Source of the DNA: Streptomyces celluloflavus
GTDB taxonomy: Bacteria; Actinomycetota; Actinomycetes; Streptomycetales; Streptomycetaceae
DNA: 59,008 nucleotides
Direction: 5' to 3'
Assembly: GCA_000720995.1 (NCBI GenBank)
Contig: JOEL01000039.1
Location: forward strand, 1-59,008
Position 1 is the stretch's first letter, and each line of letters begins with the position of its first letter. A model generated the notes under the pieces. The model searched no databases and had not been told where the DNA came from. It worked only from the letters and a program-made list of their open reading frames with translations. Positions 51,055-59,008 of the stretch are shown one piece after another. The translations under genes and the position numbers were made by a program.

Positions 51055-52397
51055 GGGGGCCTTTGCAACACAGGTGATCAACTGGCTGTGGCCAGGAGCT
51101 GAGTGGTCGGCGCTCGAAGTCCTTCCGGGGTTGATCATGCGGTGACGCAGGCGGAGGAATCTTCCTGCCGATCGATTGTGTGTCGGTCGATCCTGGCCGG
51201 CAGATCGTCCGGGTCGGAGGTGGTAAACCTCCACCGGAATGGCTGTGCCGTGGCGTTCTAGCGGTCTTCGAATGCTCGGAGCCGGTCCCGGACCTCGCTG
51301 AGATCCGTGAAGTCGTTGGGCGAGACAACCTTGCGCTGGACGATGGAGAAGAAGATCTCGACCTGGTTCGTCCACGAGGCGTGCACGGGGGTGTGGACCA
51401 TGACAGCCTTCGGAAACCCCCTGGTCAGGCGATCTATGGCCTTCTTCCCTCGGTGGGAGGAGCCGTTGTCGACGACCCGGAAGACACGTCTGGCACTGGC
51501 GTAGGGCTCGGTGGTCATGACCTGGGTGGCCAGGTTCATAAAGGGCCTGATGCCCGTTCTGGGTTCGCAGAGACCAAAGACACGGGCGCGATGGACGTCG
51601 TACGCGGCCAGGCAGGCCAACGCGCCGCCGCGGTCGTATTCGTGGTTAACGCGCATCGCCCGGGGCTGCCCGGGTGCCAGTGTCGGGTGGCAGCGGCAAC
51701 GCGCCTGGATGGAAGTCTTCTCATCCGCAGAGATCGCATACTCGTCCGCGCCCAGCGGGGCGCCGTCGAAGGTGCGGGCGTACGGATCCAGCCCGCGTGC
51801 GGCCTTGGGCCGGAGGACGGGGTCGCGCAAGGAGATACAGGACTGGAACTGCCAGGGCTTGAGCGCGTCTTGTTTGAGTCAGCGCCGCACGGTGGAACTG
51901 GAGATCGACCCGACGATGGGCTGGGCGACCACCTCCCTGGACGGTTCCGGACACGACCAGCGCAACAACGGCGCGCCGGTCCCGGCGGGTAACTGACAGG
52001 CCAGCGCCTTGACCTCGGCAACCTGCCGCGTGGTGAATGAGACCGGTCGGCCCGACCGCTTGCGGTCAGCCAGGGCAGGCAGCCCTCCAGCGGCGAAGCG
52101 GCCCCGCCAGGTGCGCACCGTGTCCATGTGCAGCGGCGTCTGCACGGCTATTCGGGCGTTGGGACGGCCTCGGGCCGCCAATAGCACGATGGTTGCCCGC
52201 TGACGGACCTGATGCGGGGCCTTGTGACCCGTAAGCCATCTTCTTCAGCCGGTGGCACTCGGAGGCGGTCAGCATGACGGGCACGGCGGAGGTGAGAGGC
52301 ATGGGAGAAACGCGACCGATCCTTCAAGGCAACGGGGAACTGGCCGACATCAGAGCCCACCCGTCTCCATATCCTGCGACATCATGGCAAAGCCCCC
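51055..52397 (-). mobile_element. Dead IS630-family insertion sequence
   Basis: The left end GGGGGCCTTTGCAA (from 51055) and the complement of the right end GGGGGCTTTGCCA (up to 52397) form an imperfect terminal inverted repeat. TA precedes the left end, as expected for IS630 targets, but no TA follows the right end. The element holds one broken transposase gene. The right end covers a possible start of the downstream acetyltransferase gene. Confidence 0.6.
51135..52302 (-). pseudogene. IS630-family transposase pseudogene
   Basis: The reading order is complete: TASECHRLKKMAYG at the start, DTVRTWRGRFAAGGLPAL (helix-turn-helix part), ISADEKTSIQARCR (first Asp), VVDNGSSHRG (second Asp) and TNQVEIFFSIVQRK (Glu). 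It carries one extra G near 52229, a TGA replacing a Trp codon at 51876-51878, and a TAG at 51258-51260 inside the C-terminal part (RAFEDR then NATAQPF). The catalytic residues themselves remain, so decay is recent. Confidence 0.85.
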
Positions 52398-52452
52398 GAG
52401 CTTCCGAGGAAAACCGTTGAGCTGCCCGACTTGCTTCAGGCACGATCGACTC

Positions 52453-53016
52453 GTGGACACCTACCTGGAGACCGAGCGCCTGGCCCTGCGCCGCTTCACT
52501 GCCGATGACGCGGACCTGCTGATCGAGCTGGACAGCGACCCAGCGGTGATGCGCTACCTGACCGGCGGCAATCCGACCGCGCCAGAAGTCATCCGCGAGC
52601 GCCACCTGCCGAACATCCTCAACGGCTACGAGAAGTGGGGCGGCGACCTCGGACTATTCGCCGCGCACGAGAAGGACGGCAACGCGTTCATCGGCTGGTT
52701 CATCCTGCGTCCCGAGCCGGAGGGCCCGCTGGACGAAGTCGAACTCGGCTACCGGCTGCGGCAGGCGGCTTGGGGCAAGGGCTATGCCACCGAGGGCTCG
52801 CGGGCCTTGCTGGGCAAGGCGTTCACGGAGCTCGGTGTGCGCATGGTCTGGGCTGAGACGATGTCCGTGAACCACGGTTCGCGCAACATCATGAAGAAGC
52901 TCGAAATGACGCTCGCGGATACCATCCCTACTCCCTCCGACATGGAGATGGTCGAGGGCTCCGAGCATGGAGGCGTACGGTACGAGATCACCAAGGAGCA
53001 GTGGGAGCAGCAGTAG
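52453..53016 (+). CDS. GNAT-family N-acetyltransferase
   Basis: A 187-residue acetyltransferase of the RimJ/RimL type: TYLETERLALRRFTADDADLL at the start, ELGYRLRQAAWGKGYATEG as the acetyl-CoA loop (core QAAWGKGYA), and a late MSVNHGSRNIMKKLEM. The GTG at 52453 is preferred because it fits family length; an ATG at 52384 lies in the end of the IS element. There is no ribosome binding site for either. Substrate unknown. Positions 53017-53243 show no gene. Confidence 0.88.
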   Translation: MDTYLETERLALRRFTADDADLLIELDSDPAVMRYLTGGNPTAPEVIRERHLPNILNGYEKWGGDLGLFAAHEKDGNAFIGWFILRPEPEGPLDEVELGYRLRQAAWGKGYATEGSRALLGKAFTELGVRMVWAETMSVNHGSRNIMKKLEMTLADTIPTPSDMEMVEGSEHGGVRYEITKEQWEQQ

Positions 53017-53243
53017 CCAAGGCGTGAACGGCCGTTCCGCATCGACGCCCACCGGAACCGGTAGGTGGACGGCAGGAGCCGTACCAGGTTGAACCCGATC
53101 CCCGCCACGGACTGTTGGCTACTGTCAACGACACCCCTTACTGGGCGATCAGCGACTGGACCGGCAGCAGTAGCGGCGGCGCTGACACGGCGGCCCTACC
53201 CTGGCAGCAGCCTCGCTCTGCAACCAAGACACCTGGGCAGGTC

Positions 53244-54082
53244 TCACCACAAGTCCTGCTCTGAGGTCAGCCCCCGAAGGAATTCGAGCTTGGACCGCTT
53301 AGCGAGACGCTCGGCTGGGGTTTCCCAGCCGAGCGTCTCGCGTGGCCAGCTGTTCAGCTCGGCGGCGACAGCGGTCAGGTCCTCGGGGCTGTGGGTGGCG
53401 AGGTCGGTGCCCTTGGGCAGACCGTTGGTGTTCTCGTTTGAGCCGCGTTGCCAGGGGCTGGCGGGGTCGCAGAAGTAGACCGGGACGTCGGTGGCGACGG
53501 TGAAGGAGCTGTGGGTGCTCATTTCTGGGCTCTGGTCCCAGGTCAGGGATCGCCGGAGGTGGACGGGCAGGGTCTGGATCGTGGTGACCAGCGCGTCCCG
53601 GACGTTTTCGGCGCGGTGGTTGTCGGGCAGGTGCAGGCGCAGGAGCATGACGCAGCGGGTGGCGCTCGACAACGGTGGGTACTGATAGCCGACTTGCCGT
53701 CCTTGCCGATAATGAGGTCGGCCTCCCAGCGGCTGGGGACGGTACGGTCTTCGGCTTCGGCGGGGCGTTCGCTGATCGTGATCATCGGGGTGGCGAACCG
53801 GATGGACGTCTTCTCCCGCAACCAGTCGCCGATGTAAACCCGTTCCTCCTCGCGCAGGTACCGCGACGGCCTTGAAGGCGGCTCCGCATGGTCCACCGGC
53901 TTTTCGGGCAGTCCGGGAACTGGATAGATCGGCGGGACCGCCTTCAGACCCTTGCCTCGTGAGTGGTGACCGTGGCGCCACTTCCTGCCGGCCCGCGCAT
54001 TGATGCCGGTGAGGCGAGCCGCCTCCCGAGTGCTGTGGCCCTGCTCCATGAGCCGAAAGTATGCGGCTCGCTCGGCCATCAA
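53244..54082 (-). pseudogene. IS30-family transposase pseudogene
   Basis: It starts with [20 protein letters not shown] (helix-turn-helix) and [15 protein letters not shown]. It then jumps to [16 protein letters not shown], missing the part that in intact IS30 transposases holds the second helix-turn-helix and about 100 residues. [15 protein letters not shown] carries the first catalytic Asp. After a frameshift near 53665 the other frame carries [20 protein letters not shown] (second Asp) and PWQRGSNENTNGL (Glu). A deletion and a frameshift make it non-functional. Confidence 0.85.
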
Positions 54083-54146
54083 CTAGCGGGTCCCCTGAGG
54101 AGTCCGCACCTTCCGATCTCGAAGTCCATCGCCTCCCCTGAGCTGG

Positions 54147-54168
54147 GGTGTTGCGACGACCACTAGAA
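54147..54168. repeat. Probable terminal repeat of the IS30 element
   Basis: The piece running from GGTGTTGCGACGACC resembles ends of actinobacterial IS30 elements. A diverged counterpart, CTGTCAACGACACC, lies at 53122-53135 left of the transposase. The match is loose. Confidence 0.35.
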
Positions 54169-54304
54169 GGAAAGGTGGGGCCCTCGTGTGTTCGGGTGCC
54201 GGTAAGAATCGTTTCATCAGCAGCAAACGGCAGTGGCGATCGAGGTGACGGATCGTTCTTTCGTGATCACGTCGCCGCCCACATGGGGGCGCTACCGTGA
54301 GCCC

Positions 54305-54850
54305 ATGGCACACGCTTCCGCGCTCCTCGTCATCGATATGCAGAACGACACGGTGTCCATTGCCTATCGGGCCGCCGAGGCCGTCGCCGTGATCGCCGGA
54401 CTGCGCGAACGTGCCAGAGCCGCCGGCGTACCGGTCGTGACCATTCAGGATCAGGGCGCCGGAATGGAAACTGGGACCGAGGGCTGGCAGATCGTGCCCG
54501 AACTCTCGCCTGCCGCCGACGAGACTGTCGTCCACAAGATCAGCCCGGACAGCTTCCTGGACACCGATCTCGGCAAGGCCCTGGAGGCGTTGGGAGTCAC
54601 CGAGGTGGTCGTCACCGGGTTCGCGACCGAGATCTGTGTGGACACCACGGCGCGGCAAGCGCTCAGCCATCGATACGACCTGGTGCTGGTCGCCGACGGG
54701 CACACCACGTCTGTCCGGCCTGACAGTGGCGAGTACGCCTCGCCGGGGCAGTCGATCGCGCACCACAACGAGATCTTCCGGCACATCGACTTCCCTGGGC
54801 GGAACATACGGGTGCTGCCCGCGTCCGAAGTGGACTTCACTGCGGCTTAG
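54305..54850 (+). CDS. Isochorismatase-family cysteine hydrolase
   Basis: A 181-residue protein with the isochorismatase fold. The catalytic triad is Asp11 (LVIDMQND), Lys78 (VVHKISPDSF) and Cys111 (ATEICVDTTA). All are present, so it should hydrolyse an amide or similar bond, as nicotinamidases and N-carbamoyl hydrolases do. The ATG at 54305 is the family start. No partner gene is adjacent; an IS30 remnant lies just upstream. Confidence 0.92.
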   Translation: MAHASALLVIDMQNDTVSIAYRAAEAVAVIAGLRERARAAGVPVVTIQDQGAGMETGTEGWQIVPELSPAADETVVHKISPDSFLDTDLGKALEALGVTEVVVTGFATEICVDTTARQALSHRYDLVLVADGHTTSVRPDSGEYASPGQSIAHHNEIFRHIDFPGRNIRVLPASEVDFTAA

Positions 54851-55371
54851 AGGTCGTCTTCATCTTTGGTGCGGTGGTTTTCCCTGGTCTTTGCCATGGA
54901 GGAGTGTCGTGCCGACGAGGCTGTCGGTGTGGTTGAGTTTCGGGGGCCGGGTGGGGTGACGGCTGGGGCAGAAGGTTGCTTGGCTGCTGCTGCGCCGCCG
55001 CAGCGCTTCTTCGCGCCGGGTCGTCGGCGTTCCGCTGGTCGCCCGGCGCTGCCGTTCTCTTCCCGGACGGCGGCCGCCTTGCTTTCCCAGCCGATGCCGA
55101 TGCCGACCGTCGCCTCAGGGTGTGTCGTCGTCTCCCGTCCGTCGGCGCCCGCGAGCTTGGCGTCCGGCGGGAGCCGGATCAGCTGCCAGATGGTCGGGAA
55201 GATTGCCGGGCCGACGTGGTCCTGGCGGTCCGTCCCTCGCGGGGCTACTCCCTACGGGGCGCCGCCCCCTGAGCCAGGTCTTCTTGGGGTGACCGAGCAG
55301 CTGTTCCCCTCTGCGCTAGGGTCCTGACGGGCCGCGTTCTGGATCTCTGCGGCGGGGCCGGGAGGGGGACG
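54851..55371. other. Intergenic stretch, G/T-rich on the + strand
   Basis: Frames here are without motifs. The run of GTG and TGG-like triplets on the + strand starts in this stretch and continues to the end of the window outside genes. Confidence 0.4.
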
Positions 55372-56184
55372 GTGCAGGTGACGGCTTTCGATGAGTATGA
55401 GCGTCGGACGTGGTCCGGTCGTGCTGACGCGTTCGCGGGGAGCTTCGCGAAGCTGTGTGCCTATCCGGCTCCGCAGTTGCTCGATGCTGCGGCGGTGGGA
55501 GAGGGAGCGCGGGTTCTCGACGTCGGGACCGGGACGGGAACGGTGGCCGCGGCCGCCTGCGAGCGTGGCGCAAAGGTGACCGCGGTAGATGCCGAGCCCA
55601 GCATGGTGGTGCTGGCGGGCCGCGCTGCGCCGGCCGCCGAGGTTCTCACGGCTGTCTTGCCGGAGCTCCCCTTCGAGGACGGCACATTCGATGCAGTGGT
55701 CGGCAACTTCGTGCTCAATCATGTGGGCTGCCCGCGGGTCGCTCTCACGGAGCTTCGCCGGGTGCTTCGCCCAGGTGGGCGGATTGCCCTGACGATCTGG
55801 GCAGCCCCTGCGCCCGCCGGCCAGGCTCTGCTGGGACGGGCCGTCGAGGCAGCGGGAGTCACTCGGCCCCCGCATCTGCCTCCGCTCGCCGCGGAGGACG
55901 ATTTCCCGCGGGATCCGGGCGGCCTGGCTGGGCTGATGATGTCGGCCGGGCTGCGTGAGACGGCGTGCGAGACGCTGTGCTGGGACCACCGAGCCAGCCC
56001 CGAGGAGTGGTGGAGCGGGCCGATGGCCGGGGTGGCCTTCATCGGGCAGCTGCTGCTGAGCCAGCCCGAACAGACCCGAGCGGACGTCAAGCGGCACTTT
56101 GACAGGCTCTCGCAGGAGTTCCTCGGCGAGGACGGCCAGCTGGTTCTTCCCCATGCCGCCTTGCTGGCCAGCGCCTGTCGCTGA
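55372..56184 (+). CDS. Class I SAM-dependent methyltransferase
   Basis: A 270-residue methyltransferase of the Methyltransf_11/25 type. Motif I is VLDVGTGTGTVAAAA near residues 49-60, the acidic end of beta 2 is AVDAEPSM, and the GTFDAVVGNFVLNHV block and LRRVLRPGGRIALTIW follow. The GTG at 55372 has GGGAGGGGG just upstream. Substrate unknown. It is convergent with an NmrA-type gene, 509 bp apart. Confidence 0.9.
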   Translation: MQVTAFDEYERRTWSGRADAFAGSFAKLCAYPAPQLLDAAAVGEGARVLDVGTGTGTVAAAACERGAKVTAVDAEPSMVVLAGRAAPAAEVLTAVLPELPFEDGTFDAVVGNFVLNHVGCPRVALTELRRVLRPGGRIALTIWAAPAPAGQALLGRAVEAAGVTRPPHLPPLAAEDDFPRDPGGLAGLMMSAGLRETACETLCWDHRASPEEWWSGPMAGVAFIGQLLLSQPEQTRADVKRHFDRLSQEFLGEDGQLVLPHAALLASACR

Positions 56185-56693
56185 GTCGGATGGCTGGGTA
56201 GGTGGCAACGGCGTAACTCACAGGCAAGGCCATGGAGGTTTTGGTGCTGTGGGGGTGGATGGTGCGGGTCGTTGGTTTGGGTCGTGGTCGTGTGTGGTTT
56301 GGGCAGGGTGTCGCGATGGGGTGTTGAGGTGCTTGAGCACGTTGTCCTTTTTTGGCGGGTGAAGTGGGTGTGCACGGTCTGTTGTGGGGGCCGGGATCGG
56401 CGTTGTGCTCCTCGTTCGGGTTCTGTTGGAGGACGGGTTCTGCCTCTCGGGGATCGTCGCTGTGAGCGGCAAGTACTGCCGGGTGGTTTCGGTCTGGATC
56501 CGTGTCGTCGATTACGTCCTCGGTTGCGGCGGCGGTTAGGGGGTGTATCGGCTGATCGCCGGCGTCTTGTGTCTGTGGGCGGTATTGGTTGTGTCGTTGG
56601 ACGGGTTGTGAGTCCGGTGGTAGGGGATTGGGAGCGCGCTTCCCTCATGCGAGTGGTGTGCTGCTTGGCTGGTTTGTATGGCTTTTTTCGGGG
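56185..56693. other. G/T-rich intergenic stretch
   Basis: Between two convergent genes, the + strand is very rich in G and T. No gene or convincing hairpin terminator was seen. Confidence 0.4.
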
Positions 56694-57623
56694 TCAGTGG
56701 GGGCTGTTGAAGGGGAAGAGGGTGGGGTTGTTCTGGACGTATTCCCGTATGCCGGTGGGCGGCTGTCCGGTGATCTGTTCGATGTCGTTGGTGGCGCGGT
56801 CGTAGCGGTTGTGGGCGTGTAGGCGGGCCATGGTGGCCAGATGTTCGAAGACGTGGTCGGGAAGGTTCAGCGTGCGCAATTCCTGGTTGATCCACTGGTC
56901 GTAGGGCGGGTTGAGGTAGTGGATGGGCCTGCCCAGTACGGTGGAGAACTCTGCTGCCAGTTCTGTGAGGTCCTGTGAGGTGGGTCCGGTCAGTTCGTAG
57001 TTGTGGCCGATGTGTGGTGCGGGGTCTGTGAGGATCGTCGTGATGACCTTCGCGACGTCTGCGGCTGCGACGGGGGATGTGCGGCCGGTCCCGAAGGGCA
57101 ACCGGATCGTCGAGTCCTTCGCCATCGACTCGTACGCGAAGATCCGGAAGAGCGGGTTCTCCAGGAATACGGTGGGCCGGATGTGTGTCACGGGCAGGTC
57201 CGACCAGTTCAGGACTTGTTCGGCGAGCCAGTGCTGGTGTTGCTGCGCGGATTCGGCCGTACTGGTGAGGTCCATTTGTGAGACGGTCATCTGGGACATG
57301 TTGACCAGCACGTCCAGGCTGCCGTACTGGCGGGCCGCGGCGGCTACGGTCACCGTTGCCTCGAGGTACTGCGCTGAGACGCCCATGCCGAAGTACATCC
57401 GTCCGCAGCCGTCCAGCGCGCGAGCGACGTCGGCGCCGTGGGTCAGGTCCCCTACCACGACCTCGGTACCCAGTGCGCGTAGTACTTCGGCCCGTTCGTC
57501 ATCGACCCGGACGAGGGTGCGAACCGGCAGATCACGCTGTCGCAGTGCGTCGGCTACCAGTCTGCCCACCCCGCCCACGCTGCCGGTGGCGCCGGTCACG
57601 AGAATCGGCTGCTCGCCCGTCAT
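56694..57623 (-). CDS. NmrA-like NAD(P)-binding protein
   Basis: A 309-residue atypical SDR of the NmrA/QOR2 kind. The nucleotide motif reads VTGATGSVGGVG at residues about 9-20, two residues longer than usual between the glycines and the helix. VRVDDERAEVLRALG and VVVGDL follow, and VNMSQMTVSQ is in the active-site region. Probably an NADPH-dependent reductase of quinones or a regulator. AGGAGGAG lies five bases before the ATG at 57623. Confidence 0.9.
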   Translation of the reverse strand: MTGEQPILVTGATGSVGGVGRLVADALRQRDLPVRTLVRVDDERAEVLRALGTEVVVGDLTHGADVARALDGCGRMYFGMGVSAQYLEATVTVAAAARQYGSLDVLVNMSQMTVSQMDLTSTAESAQQHQHWLAEQVLNWSDLPVTHIRPTVFLENPLFRIFAYESMAKDSTIRLPFGTGRTSPVAAADVAKVITTILTDPAPHIGHNYELTGPTSQDLTELAAEFSTVLGRPIHYLNPPYDQWINQELRTLNLPDHVFEHLATMARLHAHNRYDRATNDIEQITGQPPTGIREYVQNNPTLFPFNSPH

Positions 57624-57896
57624 GAGGCTCCTCCTGTGATCGGGTAGTACCCTCCGGCGGCCTCGCCTTGGGCACGAGGGTACGTTCGCTGCGCCCGGTC
57701 GGCACCGTGGCGGGCGGAGCCGGGTGTGTGGGGGCGGGCGGCCTCCGGCTTGAGCTTGATGGTCTTCCTGCTTGGCCGATGCGCTGGCGGAGGGCGGACG
57801 AGAGCTTCGGAGGCGGTCAGGGCTGTGTGAGCCCAGGTCTGGGAATTCGTACGGATGCTGGTGGTTTCTCGGTGCCGGGTGCCGGGTGCCGGCGGG

Positions 57897-58380
57897 CGGG
57901 CAGTCGTGGATCTGGATGGGGTGCTCGTGTCGGCGCGCTGCGAGGAGCCGGACGCCGCTGCAATCTGGAAGAAGACCTTCGAGCATCATCCGCTGATGGG
58001 TTTGGTCGGTCAGGGTGGGCGTGGTGAGCTGGTCGCGGGATTGCTGCGTTTGGGCGATGCGGGCAGCGGCCCGGCTTCGGTCAGTTCATCAGGGTCCGCC
58101 TCGCGTTGGCCTGGCTGCGGTAGCGCTATCGGTGTGGCTGGCGGGCGTTCAGCTGTCCCGTCTTCGGCGGCGGCACTCGCGAGTTTGTGGTCTGGCTGGC
58201 TCAACGTGGCCGGTGGCTGTTCTGCTGGTCGGTGTGGCCGTCACCGGCGTCATCCGTCAGGCTGTCCTTGATGTCCTGTCTTAGCTTGGCCGGCGGTCGT
58301 CGAGTCCGGTGGCGAGATCCGCGGCGGCGTCCCGGGGCGTCGGGTTTGAGGGTGGTGTTCTCAAGGGGTGGCCTCTGGTC
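57897..58380 (+). pseudogene. IS1380-family transposase remnant
   Basis: One frame reads AVVDLDGVLVSARCEEPDAA then IWKKTFEHHPLMGLV and LLRLGDAGS, which fits the IS1380 transposase core (VVDLDAT, WKKTFGFHPL, LRPGNAGS). Two other frames continue with REFVVWLAQRGRW and VTGVIRQAVLDVL. N- and C-terminal parts are missing and there are at least two frameshifts. No terminal repeats were found. Positions 57624-57896 are without gene. Confidence 0.75.
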
Positions 58381-59008
58381 ATGCGAGGCTGCGGCTGGGG
58401 TGCGTGGTGGTTGTGATCTGCCTTGGGTGGGGTGTGCGTGGTGCGGGTGTGCTCGGTGAACCGGTAGTCGGTCGGCCAGGGTGAACCGGGGGCTTTATCT
58501 GCACTGTGGGCCGCCAGTGGCTTACTGGTTGGAAGCTGCTATTCCGTCTGTCATTGTTGCCAGGAATCGTTGTTGTACTTGAATGTCTGGCCTCCATGAT
58601 GCGGTGCGGGATTGGTTCTGGCTGTGAGGGTTTTTTGGGTTTGCTGTTTGTGAGTGTGGTTGTTCTTTGTTGCCGTCCGGTTGGGTTTTCGCCGTCTGCT
58701 GGTGGTGTTTCGGGTTCGTCTGGTGTTGGCTCTGGTTTGGTGTGGTCGCAGGCGGTTCCAGTGCCTTGATGCTCTCCCTGGTTTTGGTTGGCCGGTAGTG
58801 CTGCGTTCCGGCGAGCGGGGGCGTCAGTGGGTGGGCTTGTGGGGGTTGCTGTCTGCCCGGTGTGATGGCTGGGGAGTGGCCTGGTTGTCACGAGTGCGGA
58901 GAGCCGAGGCAGGCCGGCGGGGAACCCGGTGGTCCGTCACGAAAGATCGGGGTTGGTTGGGGCTGGGCGGGTGGTGTGGGTTGGGTTTGGTGGTGGAGGG
59001 GGCTGGGG
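58381..59008. other. G/T-rich terminal stretch without supported gene
   Basis: The + strand is rich in G and T to the window end. Open frames exist on both strands (a hydrophobic + frame at 58506-58769 and a Thr/Pro-rich minus frame at 58379-58891), but both look like products of base composition. Nothing else was identified. Confidence 0.4.

Noticed and set aside
54866-55327. Possible + gene between the isochorismatase and methyltransferase genes
   Set aside because: No motif, no good ribosome binding site, and amino-acid composition as expected for chance frames.
58379-58891. Thr/Pro-rich minus frame at the right end
   Set aside because: The composition follows from the G/T-rich + strand; there is no domain or start signal.

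Overview
The window is GC-rich actinobacterial DNA. Strong GC bias at third codon positions, GGAGG-type ribosome binding sites, frequent GTG starts, dense TetR/LysR/HxlR/LuxR regulators and secreted hydrolases point to Streptomyces or a close relative. Many broken recombinases and transposases from different families, mixed with short accessory operons and no core housekeeping block, suggest an accessory arm of a linear chromosome. That placement is inference.

Left part (1-14.8 kb): a DUF1835-like remnant, an S9 prolyl-oligopeptidase-type peptidase, a decayed stretch with a serine-recombinase pseudogene, an ECF sigma factor of the SigJ type with a SnoaL-like tail, a quinone-oxidoreductase-like enzyme, a cupin lipoprotein, a truncated AhpD-like gene fused to an ISL3 transposase tail, an APH-type phosphotransferase, a tyrosine-recombinase remnant, a TetR/carboxylesterase divergent pair and an aldehyde dehydrogenase/TetR divergent pair with two matching palindromic operators.

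Middle part (14.8-37 kb): a four-gene secreted hydrolase operon (antigen-85-like esterase, two trypsin-fold proteases, cutinase-like hydrolase) ends in a perfect 17-bp hairpin and lies divergent from a LuxR-type regulator. Its first gene has a TTA codon at position 3. Next come an ArsR-rhodanese regulator, an MFS transporter and a TusA-like protein (sulfur theme). A response regulator and histidine kinase follow, then a four-copy 28-bp tandem repeat and a MacB/FtsX-type ABC transporter. A LysR-controlled acyl-CoA cluster (CaiB-type CoA-transferase, crotonase, two unequal acyl-CoA dehydrogenases), a methyltransferase and an adenosine deaminase-like protein complete this part.

Right part (37-59 kb): a TetX-like FAD monooxygenase, a quinone oxidoreductase/TetR divergent pair sharing a 19-bp palindrome, a decayed zone, a peptidoglycan-recognition amidase, a small membrane protein, an Rnl2-type RNA ligase, an HxlR regulator divergent from a polysaccharide deacetylase plus NmrA-type pair, IS630 and DUF721/DciA fragments, a second TetX-like monooxygenase/TetR pair, a dead IS630 copy, a GNAT acetyltransferase, a dead IS30 copy, an isochorismatase-fold hydrolase, a methyltransferase, another NmrA-type protein and an IS1380 remnant. 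The last 4 kb is visibly G/T-rich on the + strand outside genes.

No tRNA, rRNA or CRISPR array was seen. The most testable novelties are the repeat array between the two-component genes and the ABC transporter, the sulfur-relay trio, the RNA ligase locus, the hydrolase operon and the acyl-CoA cluster with a probable heteromeric dehydrogenase.
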